Source: Saturnia japonica
Lineage: Eukaryota > Arthropoda > Insecta > Lepidoptera > Saturniidae
DNA: 64,000 bases
Assembly (NCBI GenBank): GCA_033032175.1
Contig: CM065323.1
Location: forward strand, 5,580,001-5,644,000
Direction: 5' to 3'
The notes under the pieces are model-generated. The model made no database searches and had not been told where the DNA came from. It saw only the letters and a program-made list of their open reading frames with translations. The position numbers were made by a program, and so were the translations under genes. Positions 1-11,248 of the stretch are shown here, one piece after another (position 1 is the stretch's first letter; each line of letters opens with the position of its first letter).

Positions 1-694
1 TGCCACGCTTTAACGGCTGAATGCCTTAAGCACTCGCCCCCAAGCCACGGTGAAGCTGTAAAAACCGTCCGAAGGCTACTATGGCTAACAGTATAGCCAG
101 ATAGAAAAAAAATTGCCGTAGCTCTATAATTATTTCAGTACTTTTATCTCGTACCGTAATATTCATCAACTTTGCTCTATCTCACCATTACTTTTATGTT
201 TTAAAAACTTACCCAGTAATTAATTTTTTAATTCTATTTTATCTGAAATACATTTTTATTGCTTAAGTTCACTATTATTTATTTATTAACACTACTAAAA
301 GTAAATTAAAACTATAACTTTAGTTATATTTTACCGATGCCTTGGAGAAATTCTCTTCACTTCAAAAGCAAATATTACGGATTCGACTTATGTGGATATA
401 TGTGGATTACGTTACATATTTGCCAAAGTAAATACCAACAGTCGTCTAGACCGAGTGTAACGTACTTGTTACTAACTCAGTAGAAGATTGCTTAGCTACT
501 TAAAAAGGTCATTTGATGTTTGCTGGAGACAAACGAATCCCCTAAATCTTTATTTGTCTTTTGTATTGAACATTATATTAACACGTTAAAGAAATATAAG
601 TTTAAATTAAATTTTACCTTTGATAGAAATTATCTACTATGTACAGACAAATGATTCGCACTTGGCATTTAGTTATTTGAAGCGTTATCAACAG
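1..694. other. Left flank, no gene seen
   Basis: AT-rich host sequence. I see no supported ORF, RNA gene or repeat boundary here. Confidence 0.5.
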
Positions 695-915
695 TAACTG
701 TGCTTCACGGTTTCACCCGTGGCAAATTTATTCAACCAAATCTGCACCGCGTCGCCGTCAACGCACCCGTTTATCTTATCGTTGTTCTTAATTCCTATAC
801 TTGCCTACAGCTTTATAAAATGCATTATAAAAATGCTTTATAAAAGGTTATAAAATGCAAAAATAATGTTTTAAAACTGACCGATAGTTCAGGAGATTAG
901 TGCATTCAAACAAAA
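695..915 (+). repeat. Dispersed lepidopteran-type repeat ('cacggtttcacccgt' family)
   Basis: It starts near TGCTTCACGGTTTCACCCGT and ends with 'gaccgatagttcaggagattagtgcattcaaac', followed by a poly-A-like run. Related sequences with the same start lie at about 40428-40760 and 55966-56215, and the complementary form of the start occurs at the ends of the repeats near 30.5 kb and 58.8 kb. It is non-coding here. I infer a LINE- or SINE-type dispersed repeat; the class is not certain. Confidence 0.5.
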
Positions 916-920
916 AAAAA

Positions 921-969
921 AAAAACAGTTGGCCGTCACAAGACGCCCAGCACATGTGAAACATCTTAG
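921..969 (-). repeat. Short repeat shared with the interior of the Foldback element
   Basis: Read on the minus strand, 'actaagatgtttcacat..gggcgtc..gtg.cggccaact' matches 14095-14145 inside the transposon loop, with a few mismatches. It is probably part of a dispersed repeat family present both in the host flank and inside the transposon. Confidence 0.5.
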
Positions 970-1993
970 TAAATATAAAAAAAAATATATTAGGGTGATC
1001 CCGAAACACGATAAACCAAAAAAAAGTCACTGCGAAAATGTTTATTTTTTACTATGTATATGGTCGTCGCGATCCCTGCCAACCGCTTTTAATCTATCCA
1101 TGTATTAACATGAAACTTTGAAGTTATCCAGTCTGTCGATTAAAAAGCGATTTCAACTCCACACCGCCAATGTTGGGTCAAAGCGTCGCCACGCTACAGC
1201 CGCCAACGTTGGGCCCAAAGCGTCGCTACGCCAACAAACGGTCTGACTCGCCGCATTAAATGTTGGCTCCAACGATTTGGATGAAACCTTGTATTTAGAT
1301 AATGTTTTACATTATAAGATAGGGGTTTTTTTTTAAGACACCGAGCAAAGCTTGGTCGCCCAGAAATTGGTATATCATATCAATTATTAGGCCTAGGCCT
1401 TGTAACAGATGCAACATTGCTTACAGTTACTACTTGTTACTACACTTTTTTCGCCTCAAGGCCGTCAGATATGTTTATATCTGAAAGCAATAAGTAATAG
1501 CAAATTAAAAAAATACTATTTACTTGTATTATAAGAATCTATGTTAACATTATAAATTGATGAAAAAATTGGTCGATCATTCTTAGGTTTTGTGTATGTC
1601 GGTCGGATCGCAATAATTCGGGTCCATTGCGAAAGGTCGACTCTCGCGGTCAGTACAAACTTAGTTAAGAATTTAGATTGCTTTTTGGATTCCTTCCACC
1701 ATTAACGAGGAATTTGTCCTTTACCAGATATTAGTTTAATTCAGTTTCTATTTAATCTTATTCATTAGCACACATCCTATAATCAATATAAGGAGTAGTA
1801 TAATATGAGAGTTAAATAAAAAATGGAGATCTTTTTTTGCGTAAAGAGATATTTCACATAGATCAGCTTTTTTTACGATGATAACAATACTCAGAAATTT
1901 GGTGTAAAATTTGGCGAGAAAAAATTGAAAGCATTTCGCATTTCTTTGAAGATTGTTTATATCTTAATAGACATTTTACAAAGCCGTAAACGA
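970..1993. other. Left flank up to the transposon target site
   Basis: Host DNA without a supported gene. It includes a two-copy 36-bp tandem repeat (copies starting at 1164 and 1200, 'ccgccaa.gttggg.c.aaagcgtcgc'). Nothing else is recognisable up to the target-site duplication. Confidence 0.45.
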
Positions 1994-2002
1994 TAGTTAT
2001 AA
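1994..2002. repeat. Target-site duplication, left copy (TAGTTATAA)
   Basis: This is a perfect 9-bp direct repeat of 26684-26692. It immediately abuts the inverted-repeat terminus ACCTATGTG on this side and its complement CACATAGGT on the other. A 9-bp duplication is what Foldback and other Mutator-like elements make. The match defines the element boundary exactly. Confidence 0.93.
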
Positions 2003-2684
2003 ACCTATGTGAACCTGGCACCCGACTTTGCAAAAAAAATAATTTGATGTTACCATTCGATAGTGCTTCGTTTGTACCCGTTTGTACCACTTTCATTTTC
2101 GTTTGTACCTCAAACTGAAAAAAGTTATTGCGTTTTCAAAATTTGACCAGCACCCCACTTTGAGATATCAAAATTATACTAACGGATTCTGATTCTAAAT
2201 TGCTTGTACACGTTTGTACCTCCTTTAATTTTTGTTTATCTCCAAAGCCAAAAAAGTTACAGGGTGTTCAAAATTAAGAAAATTATAACAGGCTTATTTT
2301 ACAAAATATAGAAAATCTGTAAACGGCGTTTGTCGTGCAATAGTTTTGCCTTCAGGAAACGCTTTCAATAATTAAAATATTCCAAAAAATAAGAAAATAA
2401 ACGCACTTTCAAAATATTTGTGAAAAGTGCTGAATTTAGTCAATTCTAAACATTTCGTAAAAATCTAAATAGAAGTCGTCGTGCAATCGTTCATACCCCT
2501 AGAAAACACTTTGAACATTGAGAATATCACATTAGAAAAGAAAATAAATGCACCTGAAATTTTTCATACAGATGAATTTTCTTAATTTTCAAATTTTCGC
2601 CTATCTTTAAACAAGAATTGTCGTGCAATCGTTTGTACCCATTTGAACCTTTTTCATTTTCGTTTTTAACCCAAACTGAAAAAA
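2003..2684 (+). repeat. Outer terminal inverted repeat, left end
   Basis: This stretch matches the reverse complement of about 26001-26683 almost base for base. It carries several diverged copies of the arm core (gtttgtaccc). It also has the special unit with 'acccgcaccccactttgag'-like and 'aaaaaagttac' stretches that recurs deeper in both arms. The ORFs that run across each element end here are by-products of this repeat, not genes. Confidence 0.85.
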
Positions 2685-4860
2685 TAATTTAAAATTTACT
2701 TACAATTTGAGTTATCAATTCCAACGTGACTAGATCACTTTGATTTAATTTTGCATTTAAAAACTATTGAATTTCAATTTGAATAATCAAAATTTACAAC
2801 GAAATTCAATTATTAAAATCTTGAACTTTGCTCTTAAAACCCTAATTAAATTTAAAAAAAAACTAATGAAATAAAGTTTTAAATTATTTAAATTTTATTT
2901 TAACAAATTTACACAATCTCGCAATTTTTACCCTAGAAATTTTAATTCGTAAATTTACCAATAGGAAAAAAATAACCTTTAAATTTTAGAAAAATAGCAT
3001 CTAATTTCTAAAATTTCCAAATTTTAAAAAGAATCGTTGCAACGTTTGTACCCCTGGAAACTTGGACATTTGATCTCAAAGAAAAGATAAATTCGCACAA
3101 ATTTTGAAAATGAAATTTTAATTTTAAAATTTTAAATTTAAAAGAACTGATCAGAATTTGTCCAAATGACTTTAAGAAACTTGAATGAAAATACCAGAAA
3201 AATGAATTGAGAATAGCTAGAATAGTAAATTGCACTAAATTCTAAATGAATTTTCAATTCTTTAAACGACGTTAAAATGGACATTTCCAAAAATCTTGAC
3301 ATAGGAATGCTCTGAAATTTAAAATATCGAATTTAAAATTTAAAATTAATTTTCTTTATCAAAATTGCTGCAATTTAATTTGAAAATTTCAATTGTTTTG
3401 GAACGTGAAATGATTTATCCAATTCAAAGTAATTTGAAAATAACCCTAAAATGTAAAATAGGCTGAATCTGTCATTCAGAATTTCATAACTTCAAAGTAC
3501 CCTTTTATTTTTACTACAAAATTGGACTTTGAAAATATTCATAAAGATAATAATCAACTGAAAATATTATAAAATATTTACCTGATCCCATAATTTATCA
3601 AAAACAACGTTCAATTTTCGACTATCTTGAACTTTTTACCTCTTTTAATTTTTATTTAAAAGTATAATTTCCAGATTTAAACAAATTCCAATTTTTAAAA
3701 AATTTACAATTTAGTTACTCTGAAAACGTGTGACTTTAATTTTACTAAAAAAAAAAATTCAGTTAAATAAAAATAAATTTAAATTTTAATTAAATTTAAA
3801 ATTTTTAAGAATCCGTCAATCGTTTGTACCAATGTCAAATTTGAACAGAAAACTAATTTGAAAATTCAATAAGATTTCATAATTAAAAATTTTCTCAATT
3901 TTCAATGCAATTTCTTAAAAAGAAATCGTCCGCAATCTTTTACCCCATGGAAAATTCTTTGAAGAATATCTAAAATTTTCAAGAAAATAAACGAAATTTT
4001 CTAAATTATTTAATTTGTAAAAATTTCTAAAATTTACAATTTAAACCGGAATCGTTGCAATCGTTTGTACCCCAAACTAAAAAATGATTTAAAAATTCTA
4101 AGACAGAACAATTTGATAATTTTTATCCAGGAATTTTCAAATTTCAAAATTCACCTTTGTACTTTAATTTTGTATCTTAGCACAATTGAATTAATTTCAT
4201 AAAACAAAATAAAAAGTAATTTTTCAAAATTTGACCCATCCCTTTTCAATCTTTACCAAGATCATTTGAACTTTGTTCCATTGACCTTTTTAATTTTTGC
4301 TATCTTAAAACAAAAAATTTCAGTTTCAAAATTAACCAAAATCAAGATTTAATTAAATATAAGAATCTATTCATCGTTGCCAACGTTTGTCCCTTTAGAA
4401 ATCACTTTAAATAAAAAAATTCAATAGAAAAGAAAATAACCGCATTTGAAATTTTCATATAGTAGAATAGAATTTTCTCAATTTTCAACAATTCGCCAAT
4501 TTCTTAAAAAGAAATCGTCGTGCAATCGTTTGTACCCCTAGGAAAAACTTGGACATTTGAGGATATCTCAAAAGAAAAGAAAATAATCGCACTTAAATCA
4601 AAATTAGAATTAATTCATTAAAAACTTAACGATCGTCGTGCAATCGTTTGTACCCAGAAAACTTTGAAATTTGAAATATCTCAAAGAAAGAAAATAACCG
4701 CATTTAAATTTTTATGAAATAGATTTTCTCAATTTTCAAAATTCCAATTCTTAAAAAGAAATCGTGTGCAATCGTTTGTACCCCTAGGAAAAACTTGGAC
4801 ATTTGAGGATATCTCAAAAGAAAAGAAAATAATCGCACCTGAAATTTTCGTAAAATTGAA
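2685..4860. repeat. Degraded (garbled) part of the left Foldback array
   Basis: The order of arm motifs is still visible, for example 'cgttg..caa.cgtttgtacccct', 'acttggacattt' and 'agaaaataa.cgcac'. Nearly every copy lacks short runs of bases, and AT-rich filler lies between. Cleaner patches appear near 4515-4600 and 4760-4860. The right arm has no comparable degraded block. It is either true decay of an old part of the arm or a consensus error in an unresolvable repeat. It has no coding capacity. Confidence 0.7.
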
Positions 4861-6665
4861 TTTTCTCAATTTTCTAAATTTTAACAAACTTTAAACAGGA
4901 ATCGTCGTGCAATCGTTTGTACCCGCAGGAAATGCTTTGAATCTCGAAAATATCTCAAAGGATAAGAAAATAAACGCACTTTAAAAGTGTTTATGAAATA
5001 GGGCTGGATTCAGTCAATTCTCAAAATTTCACAAAACTGTAAACGGGAATCGTTGTGCAATCGTTTGTACCCCTAGGCAAAACTTGGACATTTGAAAATA
5101 TCTCCTAAGAAAAGAAAATAATCGCACCTGAAATTTTTCATACAGATGAATTTTCATAATTTTCAAAATTTCGCCTATCTTTAAACAAGAATTGTCGTGC
5201 AATCGTTTGTACCCATTTGAACCTTTTTCATTTTCGTTTTTAACCCAAACTGAAAAAAGTTATTGCATTTCCAAAATTTGACCCGCACCCCACTTTGAGT
5301 TATCAAAATTATACCAACGGATTCAGATTCCACTTAGCTTGCACACGTTTGTACCTCTTTTAATTTTTGCCTATCTTAAAACACAAAAAAGTTACAGGAC
5401 TTTAAAAAAAATCAAAATTATAAGAGATTTAATTTACAATATATAGAAATCTATGTACTGAGTCCGTCGTGCAATCGTTTGTACCCCTAGAAAACACTTT
5501 GAAATTTGAGAATATCTCAATAGAAAAGAAAAATAACCGCATTTGAAATTTTCATATAGTAGAATAGAATTTTCTCAATTTTCAACAATTCGCCAATTTC
5601 TTAAAAAGAAATCGTCGTGCAATCGTTTGTACCCCTAGGAAAAAACTTGGACATTTGAGGATATCTCAAAAGAAAAAGAAAATAATCGCACCTGAAATTT
5701 TCGTAAAATTGAATTTAATTTTAATTTTAAAATTAAAGAAGAAATAACCGTTTCCGAAATTTTAATTGAAAATTCTCAAATTTAAAAAATAACGCATTTA
5801 AAAGTGTTTGAAATGGGTGTTAGAATCTAAAATTTAAAAACTAAAGGGAAGTAATTTTGACCTGGAAAATTGGAATTGAAATTCTCATAAAAAAGAAAAT
5901 AATCGCACCTGAAATTTTCGTAAAATTGAATTTTCTCAATTTTCAAAATTTCAACAAACTTTAAACAGGAACAGTCGTGCAATCGTTTGTACCCGCAGGA
6001 AATGCTTTGAATCTCGAAAATATCTCAAAGGATAAGAAAATAAACGCACTATAAAAGTGTTTATGAAATAGGGCTGGATTCAGTCAATTCTCAAAATTTC
6101 ACAAAACTGTAAACGGGAATCGTTGTGCAATCGTTTGTACCCCTAGGCAAAACTTGGACATTTGAAAATATCTCCTAAGAAAAGAAAATAATCGCACCTG
6201 AAATTTTTCATACAGATGAATTTTCATAATTTTCAAAATTTCGCCTATCTTTAAACAAGAATTGTCGTGCAATCGTTTGTACCCATTTGAACCTTTTTCA
6301 TTTTCGTTTTTAACCCAAACTGAAAAAAGTTATTGCATTTCCAAAATTTGACCCGCACCCCACTTTGAGTTATCAAAATTATACCAACGGATTCAGATTC
6401 CACTTAGCTTGCACACGTTTGTACCTCTTTTAATTTTTGCCTATCTTAAAACACAAAAAAGTTACAGGACTTTAAAAAAAATCAAAATTATAAGAGATTT
6501 AATTTACAATATATAGAAACTCTATGTACTGAGTCCGTCGTGCAATCGTTTGTACCCCTAGAAAACACTTTGAAATTTGAGAATATCTCAATAGAAAAGA
6601 AAATAACCGCATTTGAAATTTTCATATAGTAGAATAGAATTTTCTCAATTTTCAACAATTCGCCA
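4838..6665. repeat. Left arm array with a 1,070-bp higher-order duplication
   Basis: Sequence at about 4838-5595 recurs at about 5910-6665 with a 1,070-bp offset: the 'cgttgtgcaatcgtttgtaccccta' units start at 5051 and 6121. Each copy holds two or three ~145-bp units and the special unit containing 'tttcattttcgtttttaacc' and 'acccgcaccccactttgag'. A garbled stretch at about 5702-5890 separates the copies. Confidence 0.75.
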
Positions 6666-6682
6666 ATTTCTTAAACGGGAAT

Positions 6683-8855
6683 CGTTGTGCAATCGTTTGT
6701 ACCCCTAGGCAAAACTTGGACATTCGAGAATATCTCATAAGAAAAGAAAATAATCACACCTGAAATTTTCGAAAAATTGAATTTTCTCAATTTTCAAAAT
6801 TTCCACAAACTTTAAACAGGAATCGTCGTGCAATCGTTTGTACCCGCAGGAAATGCTTTGAATGTCGAAAATATCTCAAAGGATAAGAAAATAAACGCAC
6901 TTTAAAAGTGTTTATGAAATAGGGCTGAATTAAGTCAATTCTCAAAATTTCACAAAACTGTAAACGGGAATCATTGTGTAATCGTTTGTACCCCTAGGCA
7001 AAACTTGGACATTCGAGAATATCTCATAAGAAAAGAAAATAATCGCACCTGAAATTTTCGAAAAATTTAATTTTCTCAATTTTCAAATTTTCAACAAACT
7101 TTAAACAGGAATCGTCGTGCAATCGTTTGTACCCGCAGGAAATGCTTTGAATCTCGAAAATATCTCAAAGGATAAGAAAATAAACGCACTTTAAAAGTGT
7201 TTATGAAATAGGGCTGAATTCAGTCAATTCTCAAAATTTCACAAAACTGTAAACGGGAATCGTTGTGCAATCGTTTGTACCCCTAGGCAAAACTTGGACA
7301 TTCGAGAATATCTCATAAGAAAAGAAAATAATCGCACCTGAAATTTTCGAAAAATTGAATTTTCTCAATTTTCAAATTTTCAACAAACTTTCAACAGGAA
7401 TCGTCGTGCAATCGTTTGTACCCGCAGGAAATGCTTTGAATGTCGAAAATATCTCAAAGGATAAGAAAATAAACGCACTTTAAAAGTGTTTATGAAATAG
7501 GGCTGAATTCAGTCAATTCTCAAAATTTCACAAAACTGTAAACGGGAATCGTTGTGCAATCGTTTGTACCCCTAGGCAAAACTTGGACATTCGAGAATAT
7601 CTCATAAGAAAAGAAAATAATCGCACCTGAAATTTTCGAAAAATTGAATTTTCTCAATTTTCAAATTTTCAACAAACTTTCAACAGGAATCGTCGTGCAA
7701 TCGTTTGTACCCGCAGGAAATGCTTTGAATGTCGAAAATATCTCAAAGGATAAGAAAATAAACGCACTTTAAAAGTGTTTATGAAATAGGGCTGAATTCA
7801 GTCAATTCTCAAAATTTCACAAAACTGTAAACGGGAATCGTTGTGCAATCGTTTGTACCCCTAGGCAAAACTTGGACATTCGAGAATATCTCATAAGAAA
7901 AGAAAATAATCGCACCTGAAATTTTCGAAAAATTGAATTTTCTCAATTTTCAAATTTTCAACAAACTTTCAACAGGAATCGTCGTGCAATCGTTTGTACC
8001 CGCAGGAAATGCTTTGAATGTCGAAAATATCTCAAAGGATAAGAAAATAAACGCACTTTAAAAGTGTTTATGAAATAGGGCTGAATTCAGTCAATTCTCA
8101 AAATTTCACAAAACTGTAAACGGGAATCGTTGTGCAATCGTTTGTACCCCTAGGCAAAACTTGGACATTCGAGAATATCTCATAAGAAAAGAAAATAATC
8201 GCACCTGAAATTTTCGAAAAATTGAATTTTCTCAATTTTCAAATTTTCAACAAACTTTCAACAGGAATCGTCGTGCAATCGTTTGTACCCGCAGGAAATG
8301 CTTTGAATGTCGAAAATATCTCAAAGGATAAGAAAATAAACGCACTTTAAAAGTGTTTATGAAATAGGGCTGAATTCAGTCAATTCTCAAAATTTCACAA
8401 AACTGTAAACGGGAATCGTTGTGCAATCGTTTGTACCCCTAGGCAAAACTTGGACATTCGAGAAGATCTCATAAGAAAAGAAAATAATCGCACCTGAAAT
8501 TTTCGAAAAATTGAATTTTCTCAATTTTCAAATTTTCAACAAACTTTCAACAGGAATCGTCGTGCAATCGTTTGTACCCGCAGGAAATGCTTTGAATGTC
8601 GAAAATATCTCAAAGGATAAGAAAATAAACGCACTTTAAAAGTGTTTATGAAATAGGGCTGAATTAAGTCAATTCTCAAAATTTCACAAAACTGTAAACG
8701 GGAATCATTGTGTAATCGTTTGTACCCCTAGGCAAAACTTGGACATTCGAGAATATCTCATAAGAAAAGAAAATAATCGCACCTGAAATTTTCGAAAAAT
8801 TTAATTTTCTCAATTTTCAAATTTTCAACAAACTTTAAACAGGAATCGTCATGCA
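6683..8855. repeat. Foldback tandem array, 289-bp dimeric unit
   Basis: The unit start (c.ttgtg.aatcg) lies at 6683, 6972, 7261, 7550, 7839, 8128, 8417 and 8706, an exact 289-bp period. Each 289-bp unit contains two related half-units of 141 and 148 bp. One half begins with a 'cgttgtgcaatcg' core followed by 'tttgtacccctaggc'. The other begins with 'cgtcgtgcaatcg' followed by 'tttgtacccgcagg'. The units at 6972 and 8706 share private variants (tcattgtgtaatcg, gaattaagtc, aaatttaatttt), so they are copies of one another. The array is non-coding and presumably carries transposase-binding sites, which is inference. Confidence 0.88.
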
Positions 8856-9132
8856 ATCGTGTGGAGCTTTAGGAAACTTATATTAAAACTTTATTTAATA
8901 AGTAAATTTATTATAATTTGATGCATTTAAAGGTTTAACCAAACATTACTTACTCGGAACGATGATGTATCGGCCTTGTTCCGTTTTGGAGTGTTTTCCA
9001 CTTTCAGGTTGAATCCTTAGCGTTATATAAATGAAGATAAATAAATTAGAATTTTGGGTGCGTACTAAATTTACTATCGATATCAGAATACACTTATAAC
9101 CGAGGGGGATTACTGCTTACCATCAGATACAG

Positions 9133-9312
9133 ATGATTTCAATAATAACTACTAACAGCCCCGTTTTAGACCTACAAGCTACACTAAACGAAGAACACGA
9201 TATGGTCACTTCCGTTCAACAAAACTTCGAACAAAGTAGTACAACAAATAAAGTCACATTAGAACAAAAAAAGAATATTGTAGACACTTTCCAGAATACG
9301 ATAGAAAAATAA
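9133..9312 (+). CDS. Small ORF, unknown function (left copy, 59 aa)
   Basis: It starts with MISIITTNSPVLDLQ and ends in ...FQNTIEK. It is Gln/Glu/Asn-rich and could form a short helix or coiled coil; I recognise no family. The mirrored copy on the right arm (21878-22081) opens eight codons earlier at an ATG that is ATT here. Apart from that, the two differ at about one residue (TTNK versus TINK). The good conservation may only reflect arm homogenisation, so coding status is unproven. It could be a fragment of a longer captured gene. Confidence 0.3.
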   Translation: MISIITTNSPVLDLQATLNEEHDMVTSVQQNFEQSSTTNKVTLEQKKNIVDTFQNTIEK

Positions 9313-10655
9313 ATATACCAACTGTTTTATTAGGTCTATGTGGTCTGCTTCTATTTATCTTAATAGTCCTATTTACCTAGTATTTCCTGTATTATTTTCG
9401 TGTATATTATATATTTGTTTATTGTCAAATTTCCAGGGCATCGGTTAGGTTAATATATTTTTCCTTTCATAGACCATTTATAATACGATCACTTTATTTT
9501 AATATAGAATTTCATATAATTTTATCATATTTAATTATAATACATTGTTTCTTTACAATGGTCTGTCAACATGCCAATTTTTGTTACGTCTGATAGTTTA
9601 AGGACATATGCAAAGATAAAAATATGTTTTCTTAATCATAGGTTTTCATTATTTACCTATAATTCTACTATTCAAAAACATTTTTGTAATTTCAAACGAT
9701 TATCAATATACGATAGACTTTTGAATAGTAAAAACTGATATTTTTTGTAATATTCGAAAATAGTATAATCATCGATATTTATATATTTTATTTGGTAAAG
9801 TTATTACCAACAATAATAATTTTAAAAGTACCAAACGAATATAGGAGTCGGAAGTCTCATTCCGAGCTATTTATTAAATGCATTATTTAATTCTATTTTC
9901 ATGGAATCAATTTCACTTGTGAGATTTATTGTTCCTGCATCGAGCCTGCTCAACGCCGAATATCCAGGGCGCCGCAACACTAAGCCGACCACCCGGGTAG
10001 CCGCCGCCAGGGCGGCGGTTTCTGCCCTCAACCTACATTGCGTTGTAGAGGTACTGTGTCGTATGATGCGTTCCCATTATTTTACATGGCTGGATCCCCA
10101 AGAGGCCTACACCATGTGGATGGTAATAAGCGACCCATCTTTAAAAAGTTATTTTTGATATTGTTTTTCTACCAAAACATATTTCTTATCTTTAATATGC
10201 TACTTACATTTTTTTTGATAAAACATAATATTACTATCCATATACGGATATGGTCCATATCTATATGGATATTACTATCCATGTATGTAGTCTATCTCGC
10301 TATTCACAACAGTTAATGAGAAATAAATTATGTATTTCTTTCTATTTTTACAATTACATTATTATTATATTCATAATTATTGCATAATTTTTATTACGTA
10401 ATGGCGAGGTAGACTAAACATTGTATATAAACCTAAAACTTTGAATGTTCTTATATTTTTCTATCTTGGCAATGATTAAATCAATTACCTCGTAATAATC
10501 TTTGTTATTTTTAAGATGAAAATAGCAATGTTTATGAACTAATTTCTTCTATAACAAATTCAAATATAAAAAAAATAAGATACATTGTTTTAGTTTAGTT
10601 TGCGGTAGGAAGTGAAGGACGTCGTGTTTAAGTGCTAAGAGTATTTATTAAGAAA
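9313..10655. other. Non-coding inner arm, left
   Basis: AT-rich, with one GC-rich island near 9940-10030 (a palindromic gccgccgccagggcggcggt-like stretch). The island looks like an end of another repeat. The ORFs at 9901-10158 and 10038-10316 straddle this repeat junction and look spurious. A deletion junction relative to the right arm lies near 10044-10048 (...cattgcgtt|gtagaggtactg). Confidence 0.5.
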
Positions 10656-11135
10656 ATGTCGAAAAATAGTCAAGAAGTTTCGTTAAATGACATCTATAAG
10701 AAGATTGCAGCACTGAGTACTAAGATCGCGTCTCAGTCTGCGCTCATAGAGACACAAAGCGTCAAAATTCAAGAACAACAACAATTACTTCAAAATTGTC
10801 CAGATGTGATTAATGACCAAAAGAGGGTTGTCGAAGAAATACTAATGAAAGTAGACAGATTAACGTCAACTATATTTTCACCGCAAAAAGAGATCGCAGC
10901 ATGCGCGTCTACTATGCGAATTCCTACTAGCGTGAGCGAAAACGAAGTAATATCCACAGTGTCTGTTACAACTGTGCAAGATAAGGAGAACGTGCGCTTC
11001 CGCAAAACAATCGAGCGAACGAAACCAAAGGCAGCGCCAATTGTGTACGAGCGTCAGCGTTTTATAGATGCGGATGTTATAGAAATTTCGCAAGGGGAAA
11101 AAAAAAATAAAATTATGATAGTGAATGGAAAATAG
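10656..11135 (+). CDS. Coiled-coil protein, LINE-ORF1-like position (left copy, 159 aa)
   Basis: I chose the ATG at 10656 (MSKNSQEVSLNDIYKK); a longer frame exists only from a GTG. Residues about 10-75 are a long heptad-rich helix (KIAALSTKIASQSALIETQS and onward, then KRVVEEILMKVDRL). A basic, charged tail follows (FRKTIERTKPK). No zinc knuckle or RRM is visible, so it is not a standard LINE ORF1. Yet it lies just upstream of an endonuclease relic in the same orientation, as ORF1 would. The last few residues differ from the right copy because of a change in an A-run. It might be a captured host or LINE gene. Function unknown. Confidence 0.5.
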   Translation: MSKNSQEVSLNDIYKKIAALSTKIASQSALIETQSVKIQEQQQLLQNCPDVINDQKRVVEEILMKVDRLTSTIFSPQKEIAACASTMRIPTSVSENEVISTVSVTTVQDKENVRFRKTIERTKPKAAPIVYERQRFIDADVIEISQGEKKNKIMIVNGK

Positions 11136-11248
11136 TTAAGAATAAACAGAAAGTAAAATGAACATATTATGTACATGAATAACATAAAGGTGGAAATGCT
11201 GATGTAAGTAAGATTCATGCCGTTGAGAAGACTATTCATCTTTCTTTA

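Noticed and set aside
1863..2096. Open frame spanning the left element end, sharing its start with one at 26590-26793
   Set aside because: The shared part is simply the terminal inverted repeat read outward; the frames diverge in the host flank at the target duplication.
4500..8855. Regular repeat array that could be mistaken for a CRISPR array or centromeric satellite
   Set aside because: Units are 289-bp dimers without unique spacers, confined to the arms of one transposon in a eukaryotic genome.
9901..10316. Two overlapping frames in the left arm (85 and 92 aa)
   Set aside because: They cross a deletion junction and a GC-rich repeat end; the right arm copy does not preserve them and no motif is visible.
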